NCBI RefSeq assembly: GCF_024362405.1
Contig: NZ_CP101454.1
Span: forward strand, 3,286,001 to 3,350,000
Direction of reading: 5' to 3'
DNA from: Halorarius litoreus
GTDB taxonomy: Archaea > Halobacteriota > Halobacteria > Halobacteriales > Haloarculaceae
DNA: 64,000 nt
Shown: positions 16,476 to 24,798 of the stretch, piece by piece
Layout of the letters: every line of letters begins with the position of its first letter
Position numbering within the stretch: position 1 is the stretch's first letter
Notes under the pieces: generated by a model
Database searches by the model: none
Seen by the model: the letters and a program-made list of their open reading frames with translations, nothing else
What the model was told of the DNA's origin: nothing
Made by a program: the position numbers and the translations under genes

Positions 16476-16835
16476 TCAGGCGCCGGGGACGCCGAACGCG
16501 CTGAACTGGACGAACCCGACGAGCGCCAGGGCGTACAGGATGATGATCGAGGTGATCCAGGCGATGAGCGAGATGACGGCGGCGCTCCCCCAGCCGGCCG
16601 GATACTGCCAGTTGACGACACCCACGTACGCGATGAGTGCCAGTAGTGGACCCAGAAGCGGTATCCAGCCGAACAGGAACGCGACGACGACCCAGACGAT
16701 CGCGCCGATGAGCGCGGTCACGGCGGCCTTCCCGAAGCTCTCGGTCTCCGTGATGATCCGGGCCCCGACGTAGATGCCGATGGTCCCGATGATGAAACTG
16801 ATGATGAACACGAACGCCGATTCGATGACGGTCAT
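16476..16835 (-). CDS. Four-TM small membrane protein
   Basis: 119 residues from ATG 16835. Four hydrophobic helices: AFVFIISFIIGTIGIYVGAR, ALIGAIVWVVVAFLFGW, LLGPLLALIAYVGVVNW and AVISLIAWITSIIILYALAL. The W-G-A-A type loop NWQYPAGWGSAA is the most polar conserved-looking part. No family assigned. The CGGCTTGCAAGTGCACCG element lies ~36 bp upstream of the start. Confidence 0.7.
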   Translation of the reverse strand: MTVIESAFVFIISFIIGTIGIYVGARIITETESFGKAAVTALIGAIVWVVVAFLFGWIPLLGPLLALIAYVGVVNWQYPAGWGSAAVISLIAWITSIIILYALALVGFVQFSAFGVPGA

Positions 16836-16870
16836 ATCAACGATGGTGGAGATGAGCCCGAATAACCGCT

Positions 16871-16888
16871 CGGCTTGCAAGTGCACCG
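16871..16888 (-). promoter_or_regulatory. GCTTGCAAGTGCA element upstream of the four-TM protein
   Basis: CGGCTTGCAAGTGCACCG contains overlapping inverted half-sites CTTGCAAG and GTGCAC. Its distance to the ATG at 16835 (~36-53 bp) is similar to that of related elements near 4094, 14761 and 47254. Confidence 0.4.
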
Positions 16889-16919
16889 TTCGGCGGCCTG
16901 TGTCCCCCGTACTCCCCTG

Positions 16920-17519
16920 TTAGAGGTACGCTTCGTCCCACTGGTCTGCGAGATGGGTGTTCCCGCAGTCGTCACACACGAGCCGGTCGAGGCCATCCGC
17001 GGCAACCGCAGTACTCCCACACCGCGAACAGACGAACCCCCACGGCGAGCGGTCGGCCGTCGACTCGGACACGGGAAAGAAGAGACCTTCCGTCCCCGGC
17101 ACCGGTTCGGATTCGTCGACCTGGAGCGTCTCACCGTCCACACGGAGCGTCTCGGGAACCCCGACCACCCCGGCCACGCGCGGGGCCGACGTCTCGTCGG
17201 CGTACACCACTTCGGTGAACCGCTCCTCGTCGAACGTCAGGCTGACCGTGCCGACCTCCGTGAGTCCGAACCGTTCGAGGAAGCCCCGCCCCTCGCCCGC
17301 CGCCTGCAGCACCCGGACGCCGAGCGGGTCGCCGCGGTCGGCGAGTTCCGCCTGGACGTGTTTCACCAGCGCCGTTCCGGCTCCCTGCCCACGTGCGTCC
17401 AGGTCGACGTGGAGCCAGCGGACCACCCCGTCCGCGTCGAACTCGACGAACCCGACCGGCGCACCCTCGTGTTCGGCGACGTAGAGACGACCGTCCGCAT
17501 CCCCGATGCGAGCGTCCAC
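16920..17519 (-). pseudogene. N-terminally truncated GNAT acetyltransferase with zinc ribbon
   Basis: The readable part begins VDARIGDADGRLYVAEHEGA and continues through RWLHVDLDARGQGAGTALVK (the acetyl-CoA-binding R-G-x-G-x-G/A motif) to a C-terminal zinc ribbon CSRCGSTAVAADG, CDDCGNTHLADQWDEAYL. The intact paralog at 40468-41217 (249 residues) has ~55 more residues at the N-terminus, including the first GNAT helices. The missing 5' end coincides with the missing 5' end of the divergent rubredoxin gene. A GTG at 17519 preceded by GGAGGGGG could still start a ~199-residue product, so residual expression is possible. Confidence 0.7.
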
Positions 17520-17531
17520 CCGCACGCCCCC

Positions 17532-17690
17532 TCCGGAGAGGAGGTCCCTGGACAGTCGTTCGGAGAGGGGTATCTGATGTGGCGATGTGGCGAGTGTGGC
17601 GAGATGGGCGACCTTGAGGACGGCTTCCCCGAGACGTGTCCGAACTGCGACGCACCGAAAGAGGAGCTCCTGTACTGGATCGAGGATTGA
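17532..17690 (+). pseudogene. N-terminally truncated rubredoxin-like zinc-finger protein
   Basis: SGEEVPGQSFGEGYLMWRCG then ECGEMGDLEDGFPETCPNCD is nearly the same as the C-terminal half of the protein at 40025-40324 (ELPGQEFGEGYLMWRCAECG). Two CxxC pairs form the rubredoxin-like zinc site. The upstream ~45 residues, a PRC-barrel-like strand region in the intact copy, are absent. The frame upstream is antisense acetyltransferase. Only a start at the internal ATG (17577, MWRCGEC) could give a ~37-residue finger. Confidence 0.7.
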
Positions 17691-17857
17691 CTGCCGTCGG
17701 TACGAATGAGCCCCCGTTGAACGGCGCACCCAGGCGGTGATACAGACCGCCCCGAGTACCCTCCTCTCTTGAACAGCTTTCCTCTGCCGGGTCAAGGCTC
17801 ACGGCCGGCCGTCCCATCAGCCCGATACCGGACGGAGTGCCGTCCGAGACCAACACT

Positions 17858-18976
17858 ATGAAACTCGGTATCGAAATAGAGTTCTGGGTGGTCGACGAAG
17901 ACGGCCGATTGTGCGACGGACGGCCGGTGGTCGAACGGACGGCCGGGGTCGAACCGGAGTTCATCGCCCCCCTCATCGAGGTACAGACGGCGCCACACGC
18001 AGACGAGTCGGCGGTCCGGCGGGAGCTCCAGGAGACGCTCCAGCGTGCGTGCCGTGCCGCCAAGCGGACGGGTCGGCGACTCGTTCCCCTCGGGACACCA
18101 CTGACCGAAGCGACGGCGCCTGCGACTACGGCCCGCGGCGACCTGTTCGAGCGTATCTACGGTGAGGGCATCACGAGCGCGAAGAACTGCGCCGGGATGC
18201 ACGTCCACTTCGACGCGGAAGCACCCACCCGCCAACTCAACGTGTTGACCGCCCTCGACCCCGCGACCGCGCTCGTCAGCTCCTCGCCATACTATCTCGG
18301 GCGACGAGAGGAGACCTGTTCGCGAGCGGCGGCGTATCGCCGCGACTGTGGCCCGGCCTTCCAGCAGTTCTGCGAGCTGTGGCCGTACGCTGACGGCGTC
18401 GACGCTTGGGAGACACGGGTCACCGACGCCTACGAGTCGTTCCGGGAGCTGGCGACCGACCGCGGCGTCGACCCGACCCGCGTCGACGACCTGTTCGAAC
18501 CCCCGGACACGGTGTTGAACCCCGTTCGACTCCGGTCGGGAAAGGGGAAGAACGGAACCGTCGAGTGGCGGGCCCCCGACACGGCACTTCCGAGTCAACT
18601 GGTCGACCTGGCGTTCGACGTCCACCGCATCGTCGAGCAGGCGGGCTCGAAACCGGTCGTCGTCGTCGATGACGTCGACTCGTGTGGCGTTGGCGACGAT
18701 GCAATCCGGGTTCCCTCGTTCCCGCTGCTACGGGAGTTGAGCGACGAGGCGATACGCGACGGGCTCACGTCGCCGCGCGTGTGTACCTACCTCGAGCGGA
18801 TGGGGTTCGACACCGCGGCGTACGAGCCGATCTCGCAGCAACTGCGTGGGCCAGAACAGCTCTACGAACCTGGAGCCAGCCAGATCAGGCTCCTGTACGC
18901 CGAGTTGCTTCGCGGAGACGCGATGACCCTGACGGCGTCCAGCGACCAACGACGTGGCTGGCCCGCTCGCTCGTGA
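17858..18976 (+). CDS. gshA: Glutamate-cysteine ligase (GCS2 family)
   Basis: 372 residues from ATG 17858 (MKLGIEIEFWVVDEDGRL). The signature substrate-binding pieces of ATP-grasp-like GCS2 ligases are visible: GIEIEFW, PLIEVQTAP, NCAGMHVHFD and TVEWRAPDTALPSQL. Haloarchaea make gamma-glutamylcysteine as their main low-molecular-weight thiol, and this family provides the ligase joining glutamate and cysteine with ATP. It therefore fits a redox or copper-stress setting together with the Cys-rich DUF326 protein and the disulfide oxidoreductase at 48249. A GTG at 17837 would add seven residues. It seems monocistronic. Confidence 0.85.
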   Translation: MKLGIEIEFWVVDEDGRLCDGRPVVERTAGVEPEFIAPLIEVQTAPHADESAVRRELQETLQRACRAAKRTGRRLVPLGTPLTEATAPATTARGDLFERIYGEGITSAKNCAGMHVHFDAEAPTRQLNVLTALDPATALVSSSPYYLGRREETCSRAAAYRRDCGPAFQQFCELWPYADGVDAWETRVTDAYESFRELATDRGVDPTRVDDLFEPPDTVLNPVRLRSGKGKNGTVEWRAPDTALPSQLVDLAFDVHRIVEQAGSKPVVVVDDVDSCGVGDDAIRVPSFPLLRELSDEAIRDGLTSPRVCTYLERMGFDTAAYEPISQQLRGPEQLYEPGASQIRLLYAELLRGDAMTLTASSDQRRGWPARS

Positions 18977-19139
18977 CACAGCTAGTACAGCGACACCACG
19001 TCACCCAGACACGGGTCGAACCGCAGAAGTAGGCCCGCACGCAGCGGGCAGGGACGCAGACATCCGTCGGCAGAAGCCGACCGTCTCTCGGCACCGGTGA
19101 GATGGGGTACGTGGGGCGGTTCGACTTCGAACAGCCCGC

Positions 19140-19487
19140 TTATAGCGATTCGTCCGTCTCGTCGCCGGCGGTGCCGCCCCGGTCGCTATACCCTTCCCGC
19201 CCGACCGCCTCGTCACCGACGAAGTTGTAGATCATCTGGCGAACCTCCTCGGCGGACTCGTACTCCTCGTCGTCGAGCCCTTGTACGTCGAGGACCTCCC
19301 GGAGGGTACGCGTCGTCCCCGAGAACTCCAGTTCGGCGTCGCCGTACGCCTCGAGGAGTTCGTCGGTCGTCGTCGGATACGAGAGGGTCTCGAGCTCATC
19401 GGCGAGCGCCCCAATGTCGACGCCTAACTCGCGACTGTCGCCGGATTCCTCCTCCGGTGTAGCTGTCGGCTGGTCGTTCGAGCCCAT
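19140..19487 (-). CDS. DUF5789-like protein, copy 1
   Basis: 115 acidic residues. The core ADELETLSYPTTTDELLEAY then GDAELEFSGTTRTLREVLDV and YESAEEVRQMIYNFVGDEAV matches DUF5789/DUF2795-type haloarchaeal proteins. It shares the tail VGREGYSDRGG with the copy at 34090 (IGRKGYSDRGG); the third copy at 56884 lacks that tail. Function unknown. It lies 80 bp downstream of the HTH-10 gene on the same strand, so co-transcription is possible. Confidence 0.78.
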   Translation of the reverse strand: MGSNDQPTATPEEESGDSRELGVDIGALADELETLSYPTTTDELLEAYGDAELEFSGTTRTLREVLDVQGLDDEEYESAEEVRQMIYNFVGDEAVGREGYSDRGGTAGDETDESL

Positions 19488-19571
19488 ACTGAGCCCACAA
19501 CATTAAAAGGAAAAAGCGTTCCGCAGGTCCGAGTCGAAGAGTGTGAGACCGGCAAATACGCGTCCACGCGC

Positions 19572-20264
19572 TCAGTAGCGTTTCACTCCGTCTGCGGGGA
19601 GACCAGCAGCGCCGTCGTCGCGTTCGTCGCAGATAGTCGTCTGTATGAGGGAGTGGACCCCCCGACGGAGTCGCTCGGAGACTGCCTGGTGTGAGACGTC
19701 GAGTGGCTCGGCGAGCTCCTCGATCGTCGCCCCTCGGGGGACCGAATAGAGCCCTCGGTCGAACGCGGTGAGCAACGTCTCCCGCTGAGTCTCGGTGAGC
19801 GCGAGTTCCGGCCCGGTGAGCCCATCGGTCTCAGCGGTCCGGACCAGATCGAACGCCACGTCGTGTGCTGAACAGCCCGCCGCGAGCTGCGGCAGGACCG
19901 ACCGGTCCGTGACGAAGCCGGCCACGAGCCAGCCGTCGTGCCGTCGCCTCGCTGCCCGGAGCACCAGCCGTCCATCCGTCCAGGCGTCGTAATCCAGCGC
20001 CTCGCTGGCGTCCGGCGTGAGGCGAATCCGATACAGCGTCTCGGTCTCTCGCGCACCAACGACCAGCCAGCGGTCGACCGTCTCGTCGACATCGAGCCCA
20101 GCCTCGAACGCCTCGACGTCGCCACCGGCCGCCCACGTTGTCAGATCGAGCCGTCCGTCGACCGTTCGACCCTGCTGTTCGACCGTGACGGTGACGTCGG
20201 GTGCCGCCGTGGCGGCTCGCTCGAGGGCGGTCCCCCCGATTCGCAGCGTGACGGCCACCGTCAC
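19572..20264 (-). CDS. HTH-10 transcriptional regulator
   Basis: 230 residues from GTG 20264. The N-terminal sensory half (VTVAVTLRIGGTALERA, TVDRWLVVGARETETLYRIR, DYDAWTDGRLVLRAARRRHD) is shared with the regulator at 51036. The C-terminal HTH-10 reads LALTETQRETLLTAFDRGLY, IEELAEPLDVSHQAVSERLR. This type of HTH-10 protein is a one-component regulator in haloarchaea; its ligand is unknown. Upstream is a 700-bp gene-free stretch. Confidence 0.85.
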   Translation of the reverse strand: MTVAVTLRIGGTALERAATAAPDVTVTVEQQGRTVDGRLDLTTWAAGGDVEAFEAGLDVDETVDRWLVVGARETETLYRIRLTPDASEALDYDAWTDGRLVLRAARRRHDGWLVAGFVTDRSVLPQLAAGCSAHDVAFDLVRTAETDGLTGPELALTETQRETLLTAFDRGLYSVPRGATIEELAEPLDVSHQAVSERLRRGVHSLIQTTICDERDDGAAGLPADGVKRY

Positions 20265-20973
20265 CTCGATCCCCTCACGACGTACCCCGGAGGGTTGCCG
20301 TCCGTCCCAGAGCCGCGGCTCTCTCGACTCCGGTTGCTCCCACCGTCGTGGATACCAGGGGTCATCGCCCTAACGTTGCTCGACCCTGGCAATTAGTATA
20401 CTCCAGCAACCGGCTGGTTCAGCGCAGTAGAAGCGGTTCGACGACAGCCGAGAACCCACTCACTGCGTCCAGTACCCGAAGCTTTCCGTAGCCGAGTGGA
20501 GAGTCGGAAAGCACCGCTAGGCCCGCAGGTGCAAGCCCACCACTTAGCCGTCGGCTTCTCCCCTCCCCGCCTATACCATCGGATCGAGGGCTACGACCAG
20601 TTATCTCATCGCCCAACACGTCGAACCGAGCGATCAGCGTGTCGAACCAAGCCGACTGGACCGGCGCGTAGAGACGCGGCGGTTCGCCGGAACCGGAGCG
20701 GAGGGAGCCGACGTGACGCCTGGGGAGTCGACCCCGGATGCCGAACAAGTCCAGCGGCGAGCGCGCGAACGACAGCGAGCCCGTGCGAAAGTAACCGGCC
20801 CCGATGCGATGGCTCCGTTACCTCATCGGGTGTGACAGAGCATTCGAGTTCTCACGACGGCGGGGTCGCGTGGACGGGCACTGTTGAGTGGCCAGCGAGA
20901 CGTCTGATGCTCGTCAGATATGTCCCAACTGGTATATGGTAGCCGCTGGTTTAGCGACCGAGGTCGATAATGA
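20265..20973. other. Gene-free interval with a structured patch at ~20480-20560
   Basis: No frame looks coding. Between 20482 and 20512 the sequence GCTTTCCG ... CGGAAAGC forms a perfect 8-bp inverted repeat with a 16-nt loop, followed by GGTG-N-CACC and GCCG-T-CGGC hairpins near 20528 and 20556. This could be a small structured RNA or the remnant of a mobile-element end. I could not fit a tRNA cloverleaf. Confidence 0.35.
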
Positions 20974-21210
20974 ATGGGCGTCCTCGACTCGTTCGGCGCG
21001 TTAGTCAGTAGCATCATCGCATCGATCGTTCTGCTGGTGTTCGCCATCGTGAGCTACTTCATCACGGTGTTCATCGTCCAGGTGGGCGCGGGGCTGGCCG
21101 GATACTCACCCAGTGGAGATTTCGTCGCGCTCTCCGCGGCGATACTCGCTACGGGCGCCATCGTCGCCGGTTCGACCCCGATGTCGTCGCTGAGTGGACT
21201 CACCGAATAG
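20974..21210 (+). CDS. Small two-TM membrane protein
   Basis: 78 residues: MGVLDSFGALVSSIIASIVL begins a long hydrophobic helix (IASIVLLVFAIVSYFITVFI), then GYSPSGDFVALSAAILATGA forms a second. The short loop and C-terminal STPMSSLSGLTE are polar. No family recognised. ATG 20974 gives the sensible hydrophobic profile. It is followed by a 200-bp gap before the convergent AI-2E gene. Confidence 0.55.
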   Translation: MGVLDSFGALVSSIIASIVLLVFAIVSYFITVFIVQVGAGLAGYSPSGDFVALSAAILATGAIVAGSTPMSSLSGLTE

Positions 21211-21414
21211 AACGATCTACCGGGGTACAACCCAGTGAACCCATCTTCTGGGTCCGGTTCAGACGACGGGACCCTCGCCATATCGTACGGTCAGTCCTCG
21301 GGACGAACGTTCCAGTCGGTGTGAGCGTGACCAATCGCTCGCTGACCGACTCGCGCTAGCAATGCAGCGTGGCCGTAGCGAATCGTCCCGAGTCGTCGAG
21401 TGCGCCAGCGTCGA

Positions 21415-22662
21415 TTAGCCCTCCTTCGCTCCGCGAACGGTCCCCGCACGCTCGACATCGGTGTCGACCTCGTCAGTCTGGGTCGGCGGCGCAGTCGGCC
21501 CGACTGCCGGGTCCGGCGTCGGTTCGGCGTCGTCGGGGTCGGTCGATTCGACCTCGGACCCGGTCGAACCGCCGTCGTCGACGTCGGTCGAATCCGCATC
21601 GACGCCGTCACCGTAGAGTAGCTCAGGGAGCACGATGTCGACCAGGTGGACGAGGAGCACGAACAGGATGGGCAGCAGGAAGAACCCGTACCAGCCGAAC
21701 AGAATCGGTCCGAGGACGTACGCGAGGAACAGGAGGAGCCGGTCGAACTGGCGGCCCGAGATGTACGGCTGGAGGACGGACTGGGGAAGGACGTCGAGGA
21801 CGACCAGGTAGACGACGAAGACGCCGCCGACGAACGGGAGGTGGTTACCGTCCGTCCCCAGCGCCTGAACCGCGAGGAGCGCGACGACCGGGACGTAGAC
21901 GAGTTTCCCGACGACGAGTGGGACGAGACTCGAGAGCCCCGTCAGGAAGCCGAGTACGAGCACCATCGGGATGGCGAGCCCCTCGGGGGCGACCAGGTTC
22001 GTCGCCGCGTACGTCACGGTCGCGAGCAGCGCCATGAACAGGACGAACAGGAAGTTCCCGAAGAAGATCGACTGCAGGTCGCTGTCGACGGCGACGGCGT
22101 AGCGGTACGCGGTCGTGTCTCGCCCGCCGAGCAACTCCTCGATGGTCGTCGAGAGCGTATCGGCCCGCGAGAGGAACCCGTACGCGAGCGCCAGTGCGAG
22201 CCCGAGCAACACGAGCGTCCCGAGCGCGGCCTGTGCGAACGCGACGACGAGTTCGAGGTTCGACCACAGCGACCCCGAGAGGTCGCCCAGCGTCTCGGCG
22301 GGCGTCTGCAACGCCGAGATGATCTGGGCACGCTGTGGCCCAGACAGGATCCCTGACCGCCAGATCTGTCCTGCCAGAACCGGGTCGTCGATACCGTCAA
22401 GGAGCGGCTGTATCCGCCGGACGAGCTGGGCGCCCGTGTACAGCACGACGAGCAACGTCGGGAACAGCACGACGAGGACCGTCAGCATCGCCGCCCGTCG
22501 GTCGGAGTCCACGACCCGGCTGATCCGCTCACAGATCGGTCGGGTCGCGTAGTAGCCGAACAGTCCGAGGACGAGGACGCCGACGAACGAGTACGCGATG
22601 AACAGGGCCACGGCGGAGAGGGCAGCGACGTAGAGCCACCAGCCGGCCCGTGAGCGACTCAT
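21415..22662 (-). CDS. AI-2E family permease-like protein, copy 1 (intact)
   Basis: 415 residues. About eight membrane helices: WWLYVAALSAVALFIAYSFV at the N-terminus, FFGNFLFVLFMALLATVTYA, IPMVLVLGFLTGLSSLVPLV, and the family hallmark DVLPQSVLQPYISGRQFDRL followed by LGPILFGWYGFFLLPILFVL. The ~75-residue C-terminal tail is acidic and probably disordered. Members include AI-2 exporters and Na+/H+ antiporters; the substrate here is unknown. ATG 22662 is chosen over GTG 22671. Related loci are 52258 (intact) and 4102 (broken). Confidence 0.88.
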   Translation of the reverse strand: MSRSRAGWWLYVAALSAVALFIAYSFVGVLVLGLFGYYATRPICERISRVVDSDRRAAMLTVLVVLFPTLLVVLYTGAQLVRRIQPLLDGIDDPVLAGQIWRSGILSGPQRAQIISALQTPAETLGDLSGSLWSNLELVVAFAQAALGTLVLLGLALALAYGFLSRADTLSTTIEELLGGRDTTAYRYAVAVDSDLQSIFFGNFLFVLFMALLATVTYAATNLVAPEGLAIPMVLVLGFLTGLSSLVPLVVGKLVYVPVVALLAVQALGTDGNHLPFVGGVFVVYLVVLDVLPQSVLQPYISGRQFDRLLLFLAYVLGPILFGWYGFFLLPILFVLLVHLVDIVLPELLYGDGVDADSTDVDDGGSTGSEVESTDPDDAEPTPDPAVGPTAPPTQTDEVDTDVERAGTVRGAKEG

Positions 22663-23012
22663 CACCGCCACGAGTACGCGCCGCGGACCGATGGGTGCCC
22701 GTGTTCGTTCGAAACCATCTCTGTCCGACCCTGGCTACGCCGCCGTAGCAAGGTGCTGCTTGCACCAGAAAGCCGCCACGGTCGACGTCGACCGAACTGC
22801 TGGTCGCGGCCGGGCTCAGCGTGGTCACTCGGTCGGCCCGCTCAGCTGGGGCGTCCACTGCGAGCGACCCAGATTCCCCTGGCTCGTTGTGCTCCATGCC
22901 ACTGGTTGAGCGGTCGTCCACCGAGCGTCGTTCCGAACGATGTCTCTCGGTAAGTGGTGACCGCAGGAACAACCTCTTTGCTGCGCCCGTCGTCTACGTG
23001 TGTGTTCGAGTA
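22663..23012. other. Intergenic region between divergent AI-2E and HalOD1 genes
   Basis: No coding frame seen. GGTGC-TGCTT-GCACC at 22752-22766 is a 5-bp inverted repeat related to the TGCAAG elements and lies ~90 bp upstream of the AI-2E start. Confidence 0.35.
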
Positions 23013-23309
23013 ATGTACGAGAACCCGAGATCGTATCGCTCTCCATCGACCTACCACGTTCGACACGACCCCGACGGCCCAGCGAAACTCAGCACGACCG
23101 TCGTCCACGCCCTCGCGGACGCGATGGGTGTCGACGTCACCCACATGGGGTTCTCGCTGTACGACGCTGTTGACCCGGACGCACTCGACCTCATCTTCGC
23201 TCCCCACCCGGATGGGACGACTCGACCGCCGGGACACGTCGCGTTCAGCATTCAGGGCTACCAGACGACCGTATACAGCACGGGCGACATCGTCATCACC
23301 GGAAGGTGA
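23013..23309 (+). CDS. HalOD1 output-domain protein, copy 2
   Basis: 98 residues from ATG 23013. AKLSTTVVHALADAMGVDVT, FSLYDAVDPDALDLIFAPHP and HVAFSIQGYQTTVYSTGDIV align with copy 1 at 15394 throughout. It carries only the HalOD1 domain. It ends 84 bp before the convergent TIGR02588-like gene. Confidence 0.82.
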   Translation: MYENPRSYRSPSTYHVRHDPDGPAKLSTTVVHALADAMGVDVTHMGFSLYDAVDPDALDLIFAPHPDGTTRPPGHVAFSIQGYQTTVYSTGDIVITGR

Positions 23310-23393
23310 CGACGCGCCGTGAGCCGTGTCTCGCGGGGATATCTCACGGGCGTGGCTCGATGCTGCGACCGGGAAGCGGACAGCGCCAGTGGG

Positions 23394-23816
23394 TCACTCG
23401 TGAACCCAGCTCTCCACGGTGAGCTGCGGGTCGGTCGTTCCGGCCGGACAGACGACGGTTCCGACCCGGCGGCCCCCGGCCGGCACGTTCTCGAAGGTGA
23501 GCGTCACCGGTGGACTCGCACACGCGGCCGAGACCGTCGCCCGGACCAGCCCGACACTGCCCGGATTTCGAAGCTCGAGCGTGTAGACGACCGTTCCACC
23601 GGGCTCGACTGAGGTCTCGGTGACGCCGACGACCGGCGCGGCCATCCCCGCACCGGTGACGGCCTGCCACGTCGCGAAGAGGAACAACGAGACGGTGAAC
23701 ACGACGCTCACCACCATCACGACCAGTTCGACGGTCGAGATCGACGGCAACTCGTCGCTCGTCTCGTTGCTCGTGTCGTCACCGGTCTCGTCCTGCTGTG
23801 TCTCGTCGGCCGTCAC
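23394..23816 (-). CDS. TIGR02588-like single-pass membrane protein, copy 1
   Basis: 140 residues from GTG 23816. An acidic N-terminal tail (~30 residues) precedes one helix (VELVVMVVSVVFTVSLFLFA). The extracytoplasmic domain GGTVVYTLELRNPGSVGLVR, then TLTFENVPAGGRRVGTVVCP resembles a small beta-sandwich, ending LTVESWVHE. TIGR02588 proteins are usually encoded next to TIGR02587 polytopic proteins, as here: the GTG overlaps the stop of the upstream TIGR02587 gene. The pair may form a membrane complex of unknown function. Confidence 0.75.
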   Translation of the reverse strand: MTADETQQDETGDDTSNETSDELPSISTVELVVMVVSVVFTVSLFLFATWQAVTGAGMAAPVVGVTETSVEPGGTVVYTLELRNPGSVGLVRATVSAACASPPVTLTFENVPAGGRRVGTVVCPAGTTDPQLTVESWVHE

Positions 23817-24637
23817 AGGACCACCTCACCTGCGCTCGCGCCGATGGACCCGACGAACGCGAGGACAATCGTCTGCTGCACCTGCTCATCGAATGTCGTC
23901 TCGGCGAAGTGACCGAACGCGGCGAGGAACGCGACGGCGACGACGACGCCGACGGCGTAGACGATGAACGCGCTGCCGATCTGGGCGAATACGGACCGGT
24001 TCTCGATTCGACTGCCGTGCCCGCGGAACTCGAGTTCGTGTAAGACGAGATGGGTGACGGTCACGGAGAGTACCACGACGAGCGCCAGTCGGCCCCAGCC
24101 GGCACTGGTCGCGATCACCTCGACCTCGGCCGTGGGGGCGACGGGAAACGACACGAACACAGCCCCGAGGAAGAACGTCGGCAGGTTCCGTGGAAACCCC
24201 GCCTCGGAGATGTCGTCGTCGGACTCCGAGAGCAGTCGGTTCGATACGGCCGCGCCGAGTCCGAGCGGGACGACCTGGATGAGCCCCAGTCGGGCGACGG
24301 TCTCGAGGGGGTCGCCGAACTCGACGATGCCGAAGAGGAGCAGGACGACGTACGCGGCGAGGAAGCTCTGGAAGACCAGTTCCGCGAAGCTCACCGCGAG
24401 GTGAACTGGATCGGTGCGGGTCTCGTGTTCGTCCTCCACCCGGAACCCGACGTGGCGCGTGATGAGGAGGACGCCGACCAGTCCGAGTGAGGTGTAGGCG
24501 ACGAGGTAGTACATCGGGAGTCGAACCCCGAGCTCCCACGTCTCCATCGTGTAGAGGAACGACAGCCCGACGACCAGCAACGCACCGACGATGCCACGAC
24601 CCTGGTTTCGCAGCACGGTCGGTATCGAGTTCGCCAT
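23813..24637 (-). CDS. TIGR02587-like integral membrane protein, copy 1
   Basis: 274 residues with about seven helices: GIVGALLVVGLSFLYTMETW, YLVAYTSLGLVGVLLITRHV, FAELVFQSFLAAYVVLLLFG, and a C-terminal QQTIVLAFVGSIGASAGEVV. The YTMETWELG motif after TM1 and the internal FPRNLPTFFLGAVFVSFPVA region are characteristic of the full-length form. It is translationally coupled to the TIGR02588-like gene. Function unknown. Confidence 0.78.
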   Translation of the reverse strand: MANSIPTVLRNQGRGIVGALLVVGLSFLYTMETWELGVRLPMYYLVAYTSLGLVGVLLITRHVGFRVEDEHETRTDPVHLAVSFAELVFQSFLAAYVVLLLFGIVEFGDPLETVARLGLIQVVPLGLGAAVSNRLLSESDDDISEAGFPRNLPTFFLGAVFVSFPVAPTAEVEVIATSAGWGRLALVVVLSVTVTHLVLHELEFRGHGSRIENRSVFAQIGSAFIVYAVGVVVAVAFLAAFGHFAETTFDEQVQQTIVLAFVGSIGASAGEVVL

Positions 24638-24798
24638 CGGTTCCCGTACCTCGTCGGCTGCTGATAAAGGTAAACGGGCGTTATCGAGCGCAACGGGTCG
24701 TTCGAGCCCAGCGCAGACAGCGACCAGCGGTCAATTCAGGGGTAGCCAACTACACACTCGAAGAGTGGCCGACACCACGAGCTTGTCCACGCGTCCGC

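Noticed and set aside
20482..20560. Possible tRNA (GCCGAGTGG resembles the D-arm of Ser/Leu tRNAs)
   Set aside because: No acceptor stem, no standard T-loop and no CCA-proximal pairing could be arranged.
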